A program made the translations under genes and the position numbers. From Tranquillimonas sp964472855 (GTDB lineage Bacteria > Pseudomonadota > Alphaproteobacteria > Rhodobacterales > Rhodobacteraceae), in contig CAYYMJ010000010.1 of NCBI GenBank assembly GCA_964472855.1, positions 7,222 through 71,221 of the forward strand: a stretch of DNA of 64,000 nucleotides. Direction: 5' to 3'. Below are positions 8,275 to 17,112 of this stretch, piece after piece. The notes under the pieces were generated by a model. That model was not told where the DNA came from. It made no database searches and saw only the letters and a program-made list of their open reading frames with translations. The first letter of the stretch is position 1, and every line of letters starts with the position of its first letter.

Positions 8275-9765
8275 ATGAAAAACCGGTTCATTTTGATGGG
8301 GACTGCCGCCGCGGCAACCCTCGGCGTCGCGGGGCCAGCCGCCGCCGACGTCACTGCCGACCAAATCTGGAACAGCTGGGTCGAACATTCCCAGGCCGTG
8401 GGCCAGACCCTTTCGGCCGCCAGCGCCAGCATGGACGGCGCCGTCCTGACGCTTGACGGCGTGACCTTCGTTACCAAGACCCCCGAAGGACAGGTGACCG
8501 GCGCGATCGACCAGGTGACAATGACCGAGGTCGACGGAACCGTGGTGATCGTCAATTCCGACGTTTACAACCTCAGCTTCGATGGCCCGAACGGGACCAC
8601 CGGCAGCATCGTCATCAACACCCCGGGTTTCGGCACCATCGCCAGCGGCGGCGATGGCGTCATCAGTTATGACTATTCCGGCAGCCTGATCGACGTCAGC
8701 CTGGCAAGCGCGATGGTCAAGGACACGGTGGTTCCGGTGGTGTTCGGCCTGACGATCGAGGATGTGGTCGGCGCCTATACCATGTCCGGCGGCGGTGATG
8801 GGGCCTTCGAAAGCGCCATGTCGGCGGCCGGGATGTCGTTGCGCTTCGACGCGGCCAATCCCGACAACAAGTCCGAACGCCTGAGCGTCACCGCCGAGTA
8901 TTCCGACATTGCCACCGAATCCTCGGGCGTCGCGGCCGACATGGCGGCCATGTCCGACCCGATGGCGCTGACGGCGGGCGACATCGCGCTGGCCGTTTCC
9001 TTCCGCCACGGCGGCGGCGGCTACAGCATCGACGCCAATATCCCCGACGCGGTCTTTGCCCTGTCGGTGGCGTCCGACGGCGGCGCGATCGAGTTCGCGA
9101 TCGACCAAGGCGGCGCCGGCTATTCGATGGAAAACACCGCCATCGCCGCCACCTTCTCGGGCGAGATGATTCCGCTGCCCGAAGTTTCGCTGGAGCTTGA
9201 CGAACTGGCCTTTGCCGTATCGGCGCCGGTCGCGGCCAGCGACGAGGCGTCCGATTTCGGCGTCATGCTCAACGTCAACGGTCTGGCGGTGTCCGACATG
9301 CTGTGGTCGATGGTCGACCGGGGCGGTGTCCTGCCCCACGACCCGGCGACGTTCTTTGTCGAAGTCAACGGCGCCGCGCGCCTGATGGCCGACCTCGCCG
9401 ATGCCGCCGTCAGGGGCGGACCGCCGCCGGTGGCCTTCGAGGCGCTGAACCTCTCTGGTCTGACAGTGGCGCTGGCCGGGGCCGAGATCACGGGCGAGGG
9501 CGGTTTCGATTTCTCGGGCGCCCCCGAGGGCGCGCTGCCCGGCATGCCGGGCGTCGCCGGCACGCTGGCGCTGTCGATCAGGGGCGTGAACGGGCTGATC
9601 GACAATCTCATCGCCATGGGCATCGCCCCGCCCGAGCAGGCCAACATGGGCCGGATGATGCTGGGCGCCTTCGCGCGTCCGGTGGGCGAAGATCACCTCG
9701 AGACCGAAATCGTCATGGGCGCCGACGGCACCGTCACCGCCAACGGCCAGCCGTTGCCCTTCTAG
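8275..9765 (+). CDS. DUF2125 domain-containing secreted protein
   Basis: A 496-residue exported protein of unknown function. A signal peptide is visible (MKNRFILMGTAAAATLGVAG, cut near AAAD at about residue 24). The rest is a long, weakly repetitive, Ala/Gly/Asp-rich beta-type sequence matching the general pattern of DUF2125 proteins, which are common in Rhodobacterales and predicted to be periplasmic or outer-membrane associated. A strong ribosome binding site (aggagga) precedes the ATG. A good intrinsic terminator follows at 9775, so it is probably monocistronic. No catalytic motif was seen. Confidence 0.8.
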   Translation: MKNRFILMGTAAAATLGVAGPAAADVTADQIWNSWVEHSQAVGQTLSAASASMDGAVLTLDGVTFVTKTPEGQVTGAIDQVTMTEVDGTVVIVNSDVYNLSFDGPNGTTGSIVINTPGFGTIASGGDGVISYDYSGSLIDVSLASAMVKDTVVPVVFGLTIEDVVGAYTMSGGGDGAFESAMSAAGMSLRFDAANPDNKSERLSVTAEYSDIATESSGVAADMAAMSDPMALTAGDIALAVSFRHGGGGYSIDANIPDAVFALSVASDGGAIEFAIDQGGAGYSMENTAIAATFSGEMIPLPEVSLELDELAFAVSAPVAASDEASDFGVMLNVNGLAVSDMLWSMVDRGGVLPHDPATFFVEVNGAARLMADLADAAVRGGPPPVAFEALNLSGLTVALAGAEITGEGGFDFSGAPEGALPGMPGVAGTLALSIRGVNGLIDNLIAMGIAPPEQANMGRMMLGAFARPVGEDHLETEIVMGADGTVTANGQPLPF

Positions 9766-9774
9766 GCCAAGCCG

Positions 9775-9809
9775 CCGGGCGCGCGGCTTGGCGCGCCCGG
9801 CCTGTTTTT
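9775..9809 (+). terminator. Intrinsic terminator after the DUF2125 gene
   Basis: Nine-bp stem ccgggcgcg / cgcgcccgg with an 8-nt loop, followed by cctgttttt. Confidence 0.75.
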
Positions 9810-9855
9810 CATCGGGCCGGCGGGGGGATGGCCCACAGTTCATTGGCAAATATTG

Positions 9856-11187
9856 ATGCCCGCCATTCCAGGAAACCGCGTTTTTCGCAGGCTTTTCACC
9901 GCCCAGATCGTGGCGTTGGTGGGCACCGGCCTGATGACGGTTGCCCTTGCGCTGCTGGCCTTCGATCTGGCCGGGGCGCGGGCCGGGCAGGTGCTGGGCA
10001 CGGCGTTGGCGATCAAGATGGTCGCCTATGTCTTCCTGGCACCCCTGGCCGAGGCGCTGACACGCAATCTGCCCCGGCGCCGGGTGATGATTGCCGCCGA
10101 TCTGCTGCGCGCCACCACCGCGCTGGCCCTGCCTTTCGTTGATGCCGTCTGGCAGGTCTATGTCCTGATCTTCGTGCTGCAGGCCGCTTCGGCCAGCTTT
10201 ACGCCGGCGTTTCAGGCCACCATCCCCGACGTGCTGCCCGACGAGGCCGACTATACCCGCGCCCTGTCGCTGTCGCGGCTGGCCTATGACCTTGAAAGCC
10301 TGCTCAGCCCGGCGGTGGCGGCGCTGCTGCTGCTGGTCCTGCCGTTCAGCGCGCTTTTCGCCGGAACGACGCTGGGCTTTGTCGGATCGGCGGCGCTGAT
10401 CCTTGTCACGCCGTTGCCGCCGCGCCGTCCCGAGCGTGATGCCCGTTCCTTCGTGTCCCGCCTGACCCGGGGCGTGACGATCTATCTTGCCACGCCGCGC
10501 CTGCGCGGGCTTCTGGCGCTGAATGCCGCGGCCGCGGCGGTCGGGGCCTTTGTCATCGTCAACACCGTTACCCTGGTGCGCGTCGGCTATGGCGGGTCCG
10601 CGGCCGGGGTCGCCGCGGCCATGGCCGCCTTTGGCGCCGGCTCGATGGTGGCGGCGCTGGGGCTGCCGCGGCTCTTGGGCCGTGTTGGCGACCGCGCGGT
10701 GATGATGGGTGCGGCGCTGGGCCTCAGCGCGCTGGGGCTTGGCGGCGCGCTGGTGATGATCGTCGCGGGATTGCCCGGCTGGAGCGGCTTTCTGGGGCTC
10801 TGGGCCGGGCTGGGCCTGATGTTTTCCGCCATCCTCACGCCTGCTGGCCGGCTGCTGCGCCGGTCGGCCCATGCCGAGGATCGCCCGGCCATCTTTGCGG
10901 CACAGTTCGCACTGTCGCACGCCTGCTGGCTGGTCAGTTACCCGCTGGCGGGCCTTGTCGGCACGCTCAGCATGGCGCTGGCGCTGGCCACCCTGTCGGG
11001 GCTGGCGCTGGTGGCCACGGCGGTGGCGCATACCATCTGGCCGCACGGCAGCTCGGAACCGCTGGCCCATGATCACCCCGGTTTGCCGCCCGACCACCCG
11101 CACCTTGCCCGGCACGGGGCGGACGGGCAGCACGCGCATGCCATCGTCATCGACGACGAACACCATGTCTGGCCCTCGCAGGGCTGA
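9856..11187 (+). CDS. MFS transporter with histidine-rich C-terminal tail
   Basis: A 443-residue major facilitator with about 12 hydrophobic helices beginning at FRRLFTAQIVALVGTGL. The layout resembles the MFS-3 / NreB group of exporters. The last about 40 residues form a cytoplasmic tail with about ten histidines (HDHPGLPPDHPHL, HGADGQHAHAIV and DDEHHVW). Such tails occur on nickel and cobalt exporters of the NreB type, so divalent metal efflux is a reasonable guess, not shown. A TTG immediately precedes the ATG at 9856, and I prefer the ATG. A hairpin repeat directly follows the stop. Confidence 0.82.
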   Translation: MPAIPGNRVFRRLFTAQIVALVGTGLMTVALALLAFDLAGARAGQVLGTALAIKMVAYVFLAPLAEALTRNLPRRRVMIAADLLRATTALALPFVDAVWQVYVLIFVLQAASASFTPAFQATIPDVLPDEADYTRALSLSRLAYDLESLLSPAVAALLLLVLPFSALFAGTTLGFVGSAALILVTPLPPRRPERDARSFVSRLTRGVTIYLATPRLRGLLALNAAAAAVGAFVIVNTVTLVRVGYGGSAAGVAAAMAAFGAGSMVAALGLPRLLGRVGDRAVMMGAALGLSALGLGGALVMIVAGLPGWSGFLGLWAGLGLMFSAILTPAGRLLRRSAHAEDRPAIFAAQFALSHACWLVSYPLAGLVGTLSMALALATLSGLALVATAVAHTIWPHGSSEPLAHDHPGLPPDHPHLARHGADGQHAHAIVIDDEHHVWPSQG

Positions 11188-11305
11188 GACCAACGGCCAC
11201 AAGATATCGACCGTTGGTCTTATGCTACGCCGGTCCGCCCGCGCACCGACATGCGCCCGCCTGTGGGGCGGGCGGTCGCATGCCTCTGGCAGGGTGAGTC
11301 TCGGC
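11187..11305. repeat. Two-copy noncoding repeat, copy A
   Basis: Starts with an imperfectly spaced inverted repeat agaccaacgg / ccgttggtct (14-nt loop), followed by tatgct, then cgggcggtcgcatgcctctg and a diverging tail. The same blocks in the same order occur at 45921. The hairpin may end transcription of the MFS gene. The remainder of the 11188-11560 spacer shows nothing further that I recognise. Confidence 0.7.
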
Positions 11306-11560
11306 CACGGGTCGTCGGTATGAGACGGGGTATATGGCCTCGGGCCCGGCCGGGCGCCAGATGCGGCTGGCGCGGATTTCTCGGCCGAAGAATTGAAACG
11401 GGCCGCCCGGCCGCTGGTTGCCCCCCGCGGGCCATTCATCCACGCAACGCGACACGGACGGCGGCGGCCATGGCGGGAACGTGACCCCCTATGGCGCCTG
11501 CCGCGCCGACCGGCCCTTGCGCGGCCGCTTGGTGCCGCATAGGTCCTTCGGCCAGGGAGA

Positions 11561-12907
11561 ATGCTCATGTCCAAGGATCCAGACAACCTGACCGCGCGCC
11601 TGCTAGAGGCCGCCAGGTCGGCCGGCGCCGACCAGGCCGACGCCATGGCCGTTGACGGAACCTCGCTGTCCATCGACGTGCGCGGTGGCGCGCTGGAGCA
11701 GGCCGAACGCTCGGAAGGGATCGAGCTGGGCCTGCGCGTCATGGTCGGCCAGCGCCAGGCCTGCGTGTCGGCGTCGGACAGCCGCGACGCGACGCTGGTG
11801 CAAATGGCCGAACGCGCCGTGGCCATGGCGCGCGAGGCGCCGGAAGATCCCCATATCGGGCTGGCCGACCCGGCGGCGCTGGCGCGTGAAATCCCCGACC
11901 TCGACCTTGCCGACCCGGCGCCCGAGCCCGAGGCCGCCGCGTTAGAGGCGCTGGCCCGCCGGGTAGAGGCCGCCGCCGCCGCGGTCGACGGCATCAGCCA
12001 GGTCGACAGCTCGACCGCCGCCTATGGCCGACACCGCATCCACCTTGCTGCCAGCAACGGCTTTTCCGGCGGCTATGCCCGCAGCCAGACCGCGCTGGGC
12101 GGCGTCGCCATCACTGGCGCCGGGCTGGAGATGGAGCGTGACCATGCCTTCGAACTGCGCAGCCACGCCGCCGATCTGCCCACAGCCGAGGACATTGGCG
12201 CCAAGGCCGCCGAACGCGCGCTGGACCGGCGAAATCCGCGCAAGCCCGAAACCGGCAGCTTCCCGGTCGTGTTCGACGAACGCATCGCCGCCAGCCTGAT
12301 CGGTCACCTCGCGCTGGCCATCAACGGCGGCGCCATCGCCCGGGGCAGCAGTTGGGCCCGCGACCTGCTGGGCAAACAGGTTCTGCCCGCCGGCATCGAC
12401 CTAGTCGAACAACCGCACCGCCCGCGCATCGGCGGCTCGCGCCCCTTCGATGCCGAGGGGCTGGCAACGTCCGACCGCAAGCTGGTGGACGACGGTATCC
12501 TGCAGGGCTGGGTGCTTGACCTCGCCACCGGGCGCCAACTGGGGCTGGACAGCACCGCCAATGCCAGCCGGTCGCCCGCCGCGCCGCCGTCGCCGTCGCT
12601 GACCAACCTGTCGCTGACCCCCGGCGCCACCGACCGCGCCGGCCTGTGCGCCATGGCTGGCACCGGCCTGCTGGTGACCTCGTTCATCGGCGCCACCGTC
12701 AACCCGACCACCGGCGACTGGAGCCGTGGTGCGGCGGGGCTGTGGATCGAGAATGGCGAGCCGGCCTATGCCGTCAACGAATGCACCATCGCCGGCAACC
12801 TGATTGCCATGCTGGCCCGGATCGTGCCCGCCAACGATGCGCGCGACCATGCCTCGCGCCGCGTGCCGTCGATCCTGATTGACGGTCTGACACTGGCGGG
12901 CAGCTGA
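11561..12907 (+). CDS. pmbA: TldD/PmbA family protein, PmbA (TldE) subunit
   Basis: A 448-residue protein of the TldD/PmbA family. It carries the N-terminal SGADQADAMAVDG region, SEGIELGLRVMVG near residue 47, and the C-terminal GATDRAGLCAMAGTGLLVTSFIGA-type segment with the NPTTGDWSRGAAGLWIENG motif. No HExxxH zinc motif is present, which identifies the non-metallated TldE/PmbA subunit; the catalytic TldD partner must be elsewhere. The pair processes peptides in E. coli (microcin B17, CcdA). A gggag ribosome binding site precedes an ATG at 11561, with a second possible ATG at 11567. The stop overlaps the next gene by 1 nt. Confidence 0.9.
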   Translation: MLMSKDPDNLTARLLEAARSAGADQADAMAVDGTSLSIDVRGGALEQAERSEGIELGLRVMVGQRQACVSASDSRDATLVQMAERAVAMAREAPEDPHIGLADPAALAREIPDLDLADPAPEPEAAALEALARRVEAAAAAVDGISQVDSSTAAYGRHRIHLAASNGFSGGYARSQTALGGVAITGAGLEMERDHAFELRSHAADLPTAEDIGAKAAERALDRRNPRKPETGSFPVVFDERIAASLIGHLALAINGGAIARGSSWARDLLGKQVLPAGIDLVEQPHRPRIGGSRPFDAEGLATSDRKLVDDGILQGWVLDLATGRQLGLDSTANASRSPAAPPSPSLTNLSLTPGATDRAGLCAMAGTGLLVTSFIGATVNPTTGDWSRGAAGLWIENGEPAYAVNECTIAGNLIAMLARIVPANDARDHASRRVPSILIDGLTLAGS

Positions 12908-13674
12908 TGGGCGGCGACCTGCCGCTGTTGCTCGATGCCGCCCGCGACGCGGCAAAGATCGCCATGGGCTTCTGGGGCAACGACCCCAAAAGCTGGACCA
13001 AGGGCGAAGGCAGCCCGGTGACCGAGGCCGACATCGCCGTCGACGATTTCCTGCGCGCCCGGCTGACCGGCGCGCGCCCCGGCTATGGCTGGCTGAGCGA
13101 GGAAACGCCCGACGACAGCGCCCGGCTGGACGCCGACCATTGCTTTATCGTCGATCCCATCGACGGCACCCGCGCCTTTGCCCGGGCCGAAAAATGGTGG
13201 GCGCATTCCATCGCCGTCGCCCGAGGCGGGCAGATCACGGCGGCCGTGGTCTATCTGCCGGCGGCCGACCGCATGTATGCCGCCGCGCGCGGCGAGGGTG
13301 CCACGCTGAACGGCGCCCCGGTGCGCGTTTCCGGGCGCGCCGACCCCGAAGGCGCCGAGGTGCTGGGGCCGTCGAGCCTGTGCAAGGCGCCGCGCTGGAC
13401 CGGCACCGCCCCGGCCTTCAACACCCATTTCCGCCCGGCGCTGGCCTGGCGGCTGGCGCTGGTGGCCGAGGGGCGCTTTGACGCCGTGATGACCTTTGGC
13501 GACGCGTGGGAATGGGACATCGCGGCGGGCGCGTTACTGGTGGCCGAGGCCGGCGGCCGCGCCACCCCGCCGGGCCGCCCCCCGCACAGCTTCAACAGCG
13601 AAACCCGCCGCGCCCCCGGCTACCTTGCCGCCAACCCCGCGCTGCACAAGGCCATCGGCGACCGGCTGGCCTGA
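12907..13674 (+). CDS. Inositol monophosphatase family / 3'(2'),5'-bisphosphate nucleotidase CysQ-like
   Basis: A 255-residue Mg-dependent phosphatase. Metal-binding and catalytic motifs are in order: WLSEE near residue 62, VDPIDGTRAF near residue 81, and WEWDIAAGALLVAEAGG near residue 200. The family dephosphorylates inositol phosphates, PAP or fructose-1,6-bisphosphate, and the short form next to lipid A genes is usually annotated CysQ. The ATG overlaps the pmbA stop. In relatives I recall DUF4170 and waaA following directly, whereas here a TPR gene lies in between. Confidence 0.88.
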   Translation: MGGDLPLLLDAARDAAKIAMGFWGNDPKSWTKGEGSPVTEADIAVDDFLRARLTGARPGYGWLSEETPDDSARLDADHCFIVDPIDGTRAFARAEKWWAHSIAVARGGQITAAVVYLPAADRMYAAARGEGATLNGAPVRVSGRADPEGAEVLGPSSLCKAPRWTGTAPAFNTHFRPALAWRLALVAEGRFDAVMTFGDAWEWDIAAGALLVAEAGGRATPPGRPPHSFNSETRRAPGYLAANPALHKAIGDRLA

Positions 13675-14009
13675 GCCAGTCTTCGCTGCGAGCGCCCGCA
13701 ACTGTCGGCAAAGCCCCAAACCGCCAAGGTCGCACCCAACCGCATGGGGCCCAGCCGCCGCGCAATCCAAAACACAGCCCGGCGCCGCCTCAACAATAGA
13801 TCGAAGGGCGCGCCCGAACCGCACGCGGCCAAACAGCTCGGCGCGCCTGCGAAAAACTGCCCCACGCCGCCGCATCTGGATGCCCGGCCCAAGCGCCCGC
13901 CCCGTGGGGGGCGGTTCGGGCGCGCACGCGCTGCCGCCCGGGGAGGGCGCCTTGACGCACCCGGCGCACGCAAGGACACTCGCGCCACTGGCGCAGGGAT
14001 TTCGCACAG
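13675..14009. other. Noncoding spacer between the cysQ-like and TPR genes
   Basis: 335 bp. Frames are open on both strands because of high GC, but no protein family, start with ribosome binding site, hairpin with T-run or repeat was recognised, apart from a weak cgccccgtggggggcg palindrome near 13900. It may be one boundary of an insertion carrying the TPR gene. Confidence 0.4.
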
Positions 14010-15645
14010 ATGATTAAGGGCACACTTCACTCAGCGAACATCCTTGTCTGCATGGCCGGTATCGCCACCGCGACCGGAACGCTTGGTGTCGCAACACCAG
14101 CCATCGGCGCCGCCATGTCAGTTTCCGAACTGGCGAAATCCATGTCGCCCGATGCGAAGTCATTGGCCGATGACATCGCCGCGCAACTGACAACCACACT
14201 GGCCCACAACCACCTCACCGACACCGACCGCAAGCTGATCAACCAGATGATTGCGGCCAGCGCGCCGAATGCGGCAACCATTGTCGCGGCGGGCAAGCAA
14301 CCCCACGAGGTGCTTGAAGCGATGCTGGCGGCGCTTGCCGACCCGGCCCATTCGCCGCCGCAACTTCGCCAAAAGTTCCGAAACGCGTTAGGCCCGGTCC
14401 TTGCGACACTGATGCGGGACAACGCGATTGCACAACGCCTTGAGGCTGCGTTTCAAAATCAGGTTCTGCGCCTGTTGAACGAGACCAACGCCAGACTCGG
14501 GCAACTGATCGCGCAATCCGCCGACAAGGCGCGCGAACTGCACCTGACCGAACAACTGTTCATCGGCCTTGCCAAGCGCATCGCCGCCGACGTTCCCGAC
14601 ATCGATACCGCGCATCGGGAACTGGAACGCGCGGTTGAGATTGCCGGGCGCATGGATCGCTCTGGCAATTTGGGTGACCAGATCAATTCGGTGCTGGACG
14701 AGGTCAAACGCCTGAACGACGCCGACAACCTTGATGCTGCGCAGGCGGTGATTGACGACGCTCTGGCGCAGGCCGATGCGCAGAAATCGCGCCTTCTCGG
14801 CATGGCCGTCGATCAAGGCCTGCTGCGCCGCGACGCCCCCACCGCCGCAACCCACCTGATGGCGCTGGCCGATATGGACGCAGGCGGGCGCGCCGCGTTC
14901 AGCGACCTGCGCATTCTCCGGCGCGAATGGTACGAACGCGGCCGCGACAAGGGGCTGAACCTGGACCTGATGGTTGCCGTCGCCCTTGCCCACGCAATCC
15001 AGACCCGCGCCCAAGGTGCAGATGAAACCGGCGCTGCGCTCAATGATCTGGGGATTGCTCTCGAATCCCTCGGCCAACGCGAAACCGGCACGGCGCGGTT
15101 GGAACAGGCCGTCGCCGCCTATCGCGACGCCCTGCTGGAACGCACCCGCGACCGTGTGCCGCTGGCCTGGGCCATGACCCAGAACAACCTCGGCACCGCG
15201 CTGAAAACCCTCGGCCAACGCGAAACCGGCACGGCGCGGCTGGAACAGGCCGTCGCGGCCTATCGCGCGGCCCTGCTGGAANNNNNNNNNNNNNNNNNNN
15301 NNNNNNNNNNNNNNNNNNNNNNNNNNNNNNNNNNNNNNNNNNNNNNNNNNNNNNNNNNNNNNNNNNNNNNNNNNNNNNNNNGTCGCGGCCTATCGCGACG
15401 CCCTGCTGGAACACACCCGCGACCGTGTGCCGCTGGGTTGGGCCACGACCATCGGCAATATGAGTGGCGCGCAACTGGTTCTGGCCGCGCGCACAGAAAG
15501 CTGTGATCTGTCACGCGAGGCCTTGGAAAACCTTGAACAGGCCGCCGGTGTCTTGCGCGACGGCGGGCACATCTCAGGCGCGGAAATCTTCGAAGGTCAA
15601 CTCCCCACCGCCAAGGCCATTGTCGCCCGATTGTGCGGCGCCTGA
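14010..15645 (+). CDS. Tetratricopeptide-repeat protein, interrupted by an assembly gap
   Basis: The N-terminus has a hydrophobic segment (residues 8-34) that could be a signal peptide or anchor. About 300 residues of Ala-rich helices follow, then near-identical 47-residue TPR-like repeats containing LGQRETGTARLEQAVAAYR and DRVPLAWAMTQNNLG. Two repeats are seen before 100 N at 15282. After the gap the text resumes at VAAYRDALLEHTRDR and ends with a degenerate cap, stopping at 15645. The repeats are 141 bp and almost identical in DNA, which probably broke the assembly. The true repeat number is unknown. TPR domains bind proteins, but no enzymatic domain was seen. Confidence 0.75.
15282..15381. 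other. Scaffold gap (100 N) inside the TPR gene
   Basis: Exactly 100 N, the usual placeholder for unknown length. The flanks are different copies of the TPR repeat (cgcgcggccctgctgga versus cgcgacgccctgctgga), so no simple overlap exists and sequence is really missing. If the gene is intact, the missing length is a multiple of 3. Confidence 0.95.
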
Positions 15646-15760
15646 CATAGAAACGAGCCGGCCCGCCCGGCGCCGCCGCCCCCGACAATCCGGACAATTC
15701 CCCGCAGTTGAGCCGCCGCCCCGCCCCGCGTAATGTCGCGCCAACCCAACGGAGGCACAT

Positions 15761-16006
15761 ATGGCGCAACGGTTGCACCTGGTGTTCGGCGGCGAGCTAG
15801 TCGACCCGTCCAAGACCCAATTCGAAGACGTGAACAACATCGATATTGTCGGGATTTTTCCCGACTACGCAACGGCTTACGACGCGTGGAAGTCGGCGGC
15901 GCAGCGAACGGTCGACAATGCGCACACGCGCTATTTCATCGCCCACCTGCACAGGTTGCGCCACGAGGAAGAGGCCGCGTCCTCGACCGAGGAGCTTGGA
16001 AGCTGA
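15761..16006 (+). CDS. DUF4170 domain-containing protein
   Basis: An 81-residue cytosolic protein: MAQRLHLVFGGELVDP, then FEDVNNIDIVGIFPDYATA and a helical C-terminus with HTRYFIAHLHRLRHEEE. This matches the short DUF4170 family, a small alpha/beta protein I recall between the inositol-monophosphatase-like gene and the Kdo transferase gene in Rhodobacterales. A ggaggc ribosome binding site precedes the ATG. Its stop overlaps the likely start of the next gene. A role in lipid A/Kdo assembly is suggested by context only. Confidence 0.85.
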   Translation: MAQRLHLVFGGELVDPSKTQFEDVNNIDIVGIFPDYATAYDAWKSAAQRTVDNAHTRYFIAHLHRLRHEEEAASSTEELGS

Positions 16007-17112
16007 GCAGCCCGCCGCCCCTGCTGTGGGTTCACGCCAGCCCGCCCACCGACGCCGCCGCGCTGGCCGGGGCGCTGGCGGCAGCCACCCTGAACGCGCC
16101 CGATATGGCGGTTGTGTGCACCGGGCCGGTTTTGCCGCCGGGCCAGCCGTCGGCCCCGGCGCCCGACGGGATCGGCCTGTCGCGCCGCGCCTTTTTCGAG
16201 CGCTGGAAACCGGGCGCTGCGCTGTTCTCGGGCGCGCTCGACCCCGCGCTGGCCGCCTGCAGCGCCCGGCGCGGCATTCCCGCGATCTGGATCGACGCAT
16301 CGCCCGAACCCGGACGGCGCCGGTTTTCGCTCCGCCGCGTGCAGCCGCAACCCCTGCCGGATAATATCCGCGCCATCCTCACCGGGCCCGGCGCCGCCGT
16401 CGAAAGGCTGCGGCACAATCAAGACATCGCGCCAAAGCTGGAACCCATCGGTTTCCTGTCCGTTGTCGGCAACCCGCCGCCCTGTGCGACCGCGGCCCGC
16501 GACGCCATGCAAACCTGCCTGCGTTCGCGCCAGCTGTGGCTGGCCTCGGCCACGCGACCCGGCGAAATCGCCTGTCTCGCCTCGGCCCACCGGCTGGCGC
16601 TGATGCACACCCACCGCCTGTTGCTGGTGGTCGACGTCCAACCCGCCGAAGGCTCGGCCATCGCCCGCGAACTCAATGCCGGCGGCTGGCGCGTCGCCCT
16701 GCGGTCTGCGGGCGAAGACCCCACCGAAGAGGTCCAGATCGTGGTGGCCGACGACCCCGACGAACGCGGCCTGTGGTATCGCATGGCAGGCGTCACGCTG
16801 CCCGGCGGCAGCCTGGCGGGGCCGGGCCCGGTGCGCCACCCTTACGAGGCGGCTTCGCTGGGCTCGGCTATTCTCGCCGGCCCCTTCGGCGGAGAACATG
16901 CCACGGCCATCGATCGGCTCGCAGCCCGGGGTGCGGCCCGCAACGCTGACAACCCCGGCGCCATCGCCGATGCCCTGCGCATCATGCTGGCGCCCGAGGA
17001 ACAGGCCCGCATGGCCGCCGCCGGGCTGGATGTCGCCACCGAGGGATCGGTGGTGCTCGACCGGGTCGTCGGCCTGATCGACGGGCTGATGTCGCCGCAG
17101 CGGGTCCGCTGA
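16003..17112 (+). CDS. waaA: WaaA/KdtA-like 3-deoxy-D-manno-octulosonic acid transferase (divergent)
   Basis: About 369 residues beginning near LSSPPPLLWVHASPPTD. Position between DUF4170 and lpxK, and the C-terminal PVRHPYEAASLGSAILAGPF and AADALRIML-like segments, identify a Kdo-transferase family protein (GT30), which would add Kdo to lipid IVA at the inner membrane. The usual SVGE motif with the catalytic glutamate near the N-terminus is replaced by SPPTD, so activity is uncertain. No ATG, GTG or TTG lies close to the expected start. The CTG at 16003, overlapping the DUF4170 stop, is the nearest candidate, so the start is tentative. Confidence 0.7.
   Translation: MSSPPPLLWVHASPPTDAAALAGALAAATLNAPDMAVVCTGPVLPPGQPSAPAPDGIGLSRRAFFERWKPGAALFSGALDPALAACSARRGIPAIWIDASPEPGRRRFSLRRVQPQPLPDNIRAILTGPGAAVERLRHNQDIAPKLEPIGFLSVVGNPPPCATAARDAMQTCLRSRQLWLASATRPGEIACLASAHRLALMHTHRLLLVVDVQPAEGSAIARELNAGGWRVALRSAGEDPTEEVQIVVADDPDERGLWYRMAGVTLPGGSLAGPGPVRHPYEAASLGSAILAGPFGGEHATAIDRLAARGAARNADNPGAIADALRIMLAPEEQARMAAAGLDVATEGSVVLDRVVGLIDGLMSPQRVR

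Noticed and set aside
8017..11994. 1325-residue minus-strand ORF
   Set aside because: Antisense to the DUF2125 and MFS genes and the start of pmbA, with Arg/Gly/His-rich composition typical of a shadow frame.
15282..15381. First gap as a hidden contig overlap like the second
   Set aside because: The flanking sequences are different repeat copies (gcgcggcc versus gcgacgcc) and do not share a terminal identical k-mer.
15705..15740. TTGAGC / TAATGT pair upstream of DUF4170
   Set aside because: The spacing is 19 nt and the match is weak, so it is not listed as a promoter although transcription probably does start in this spacer.
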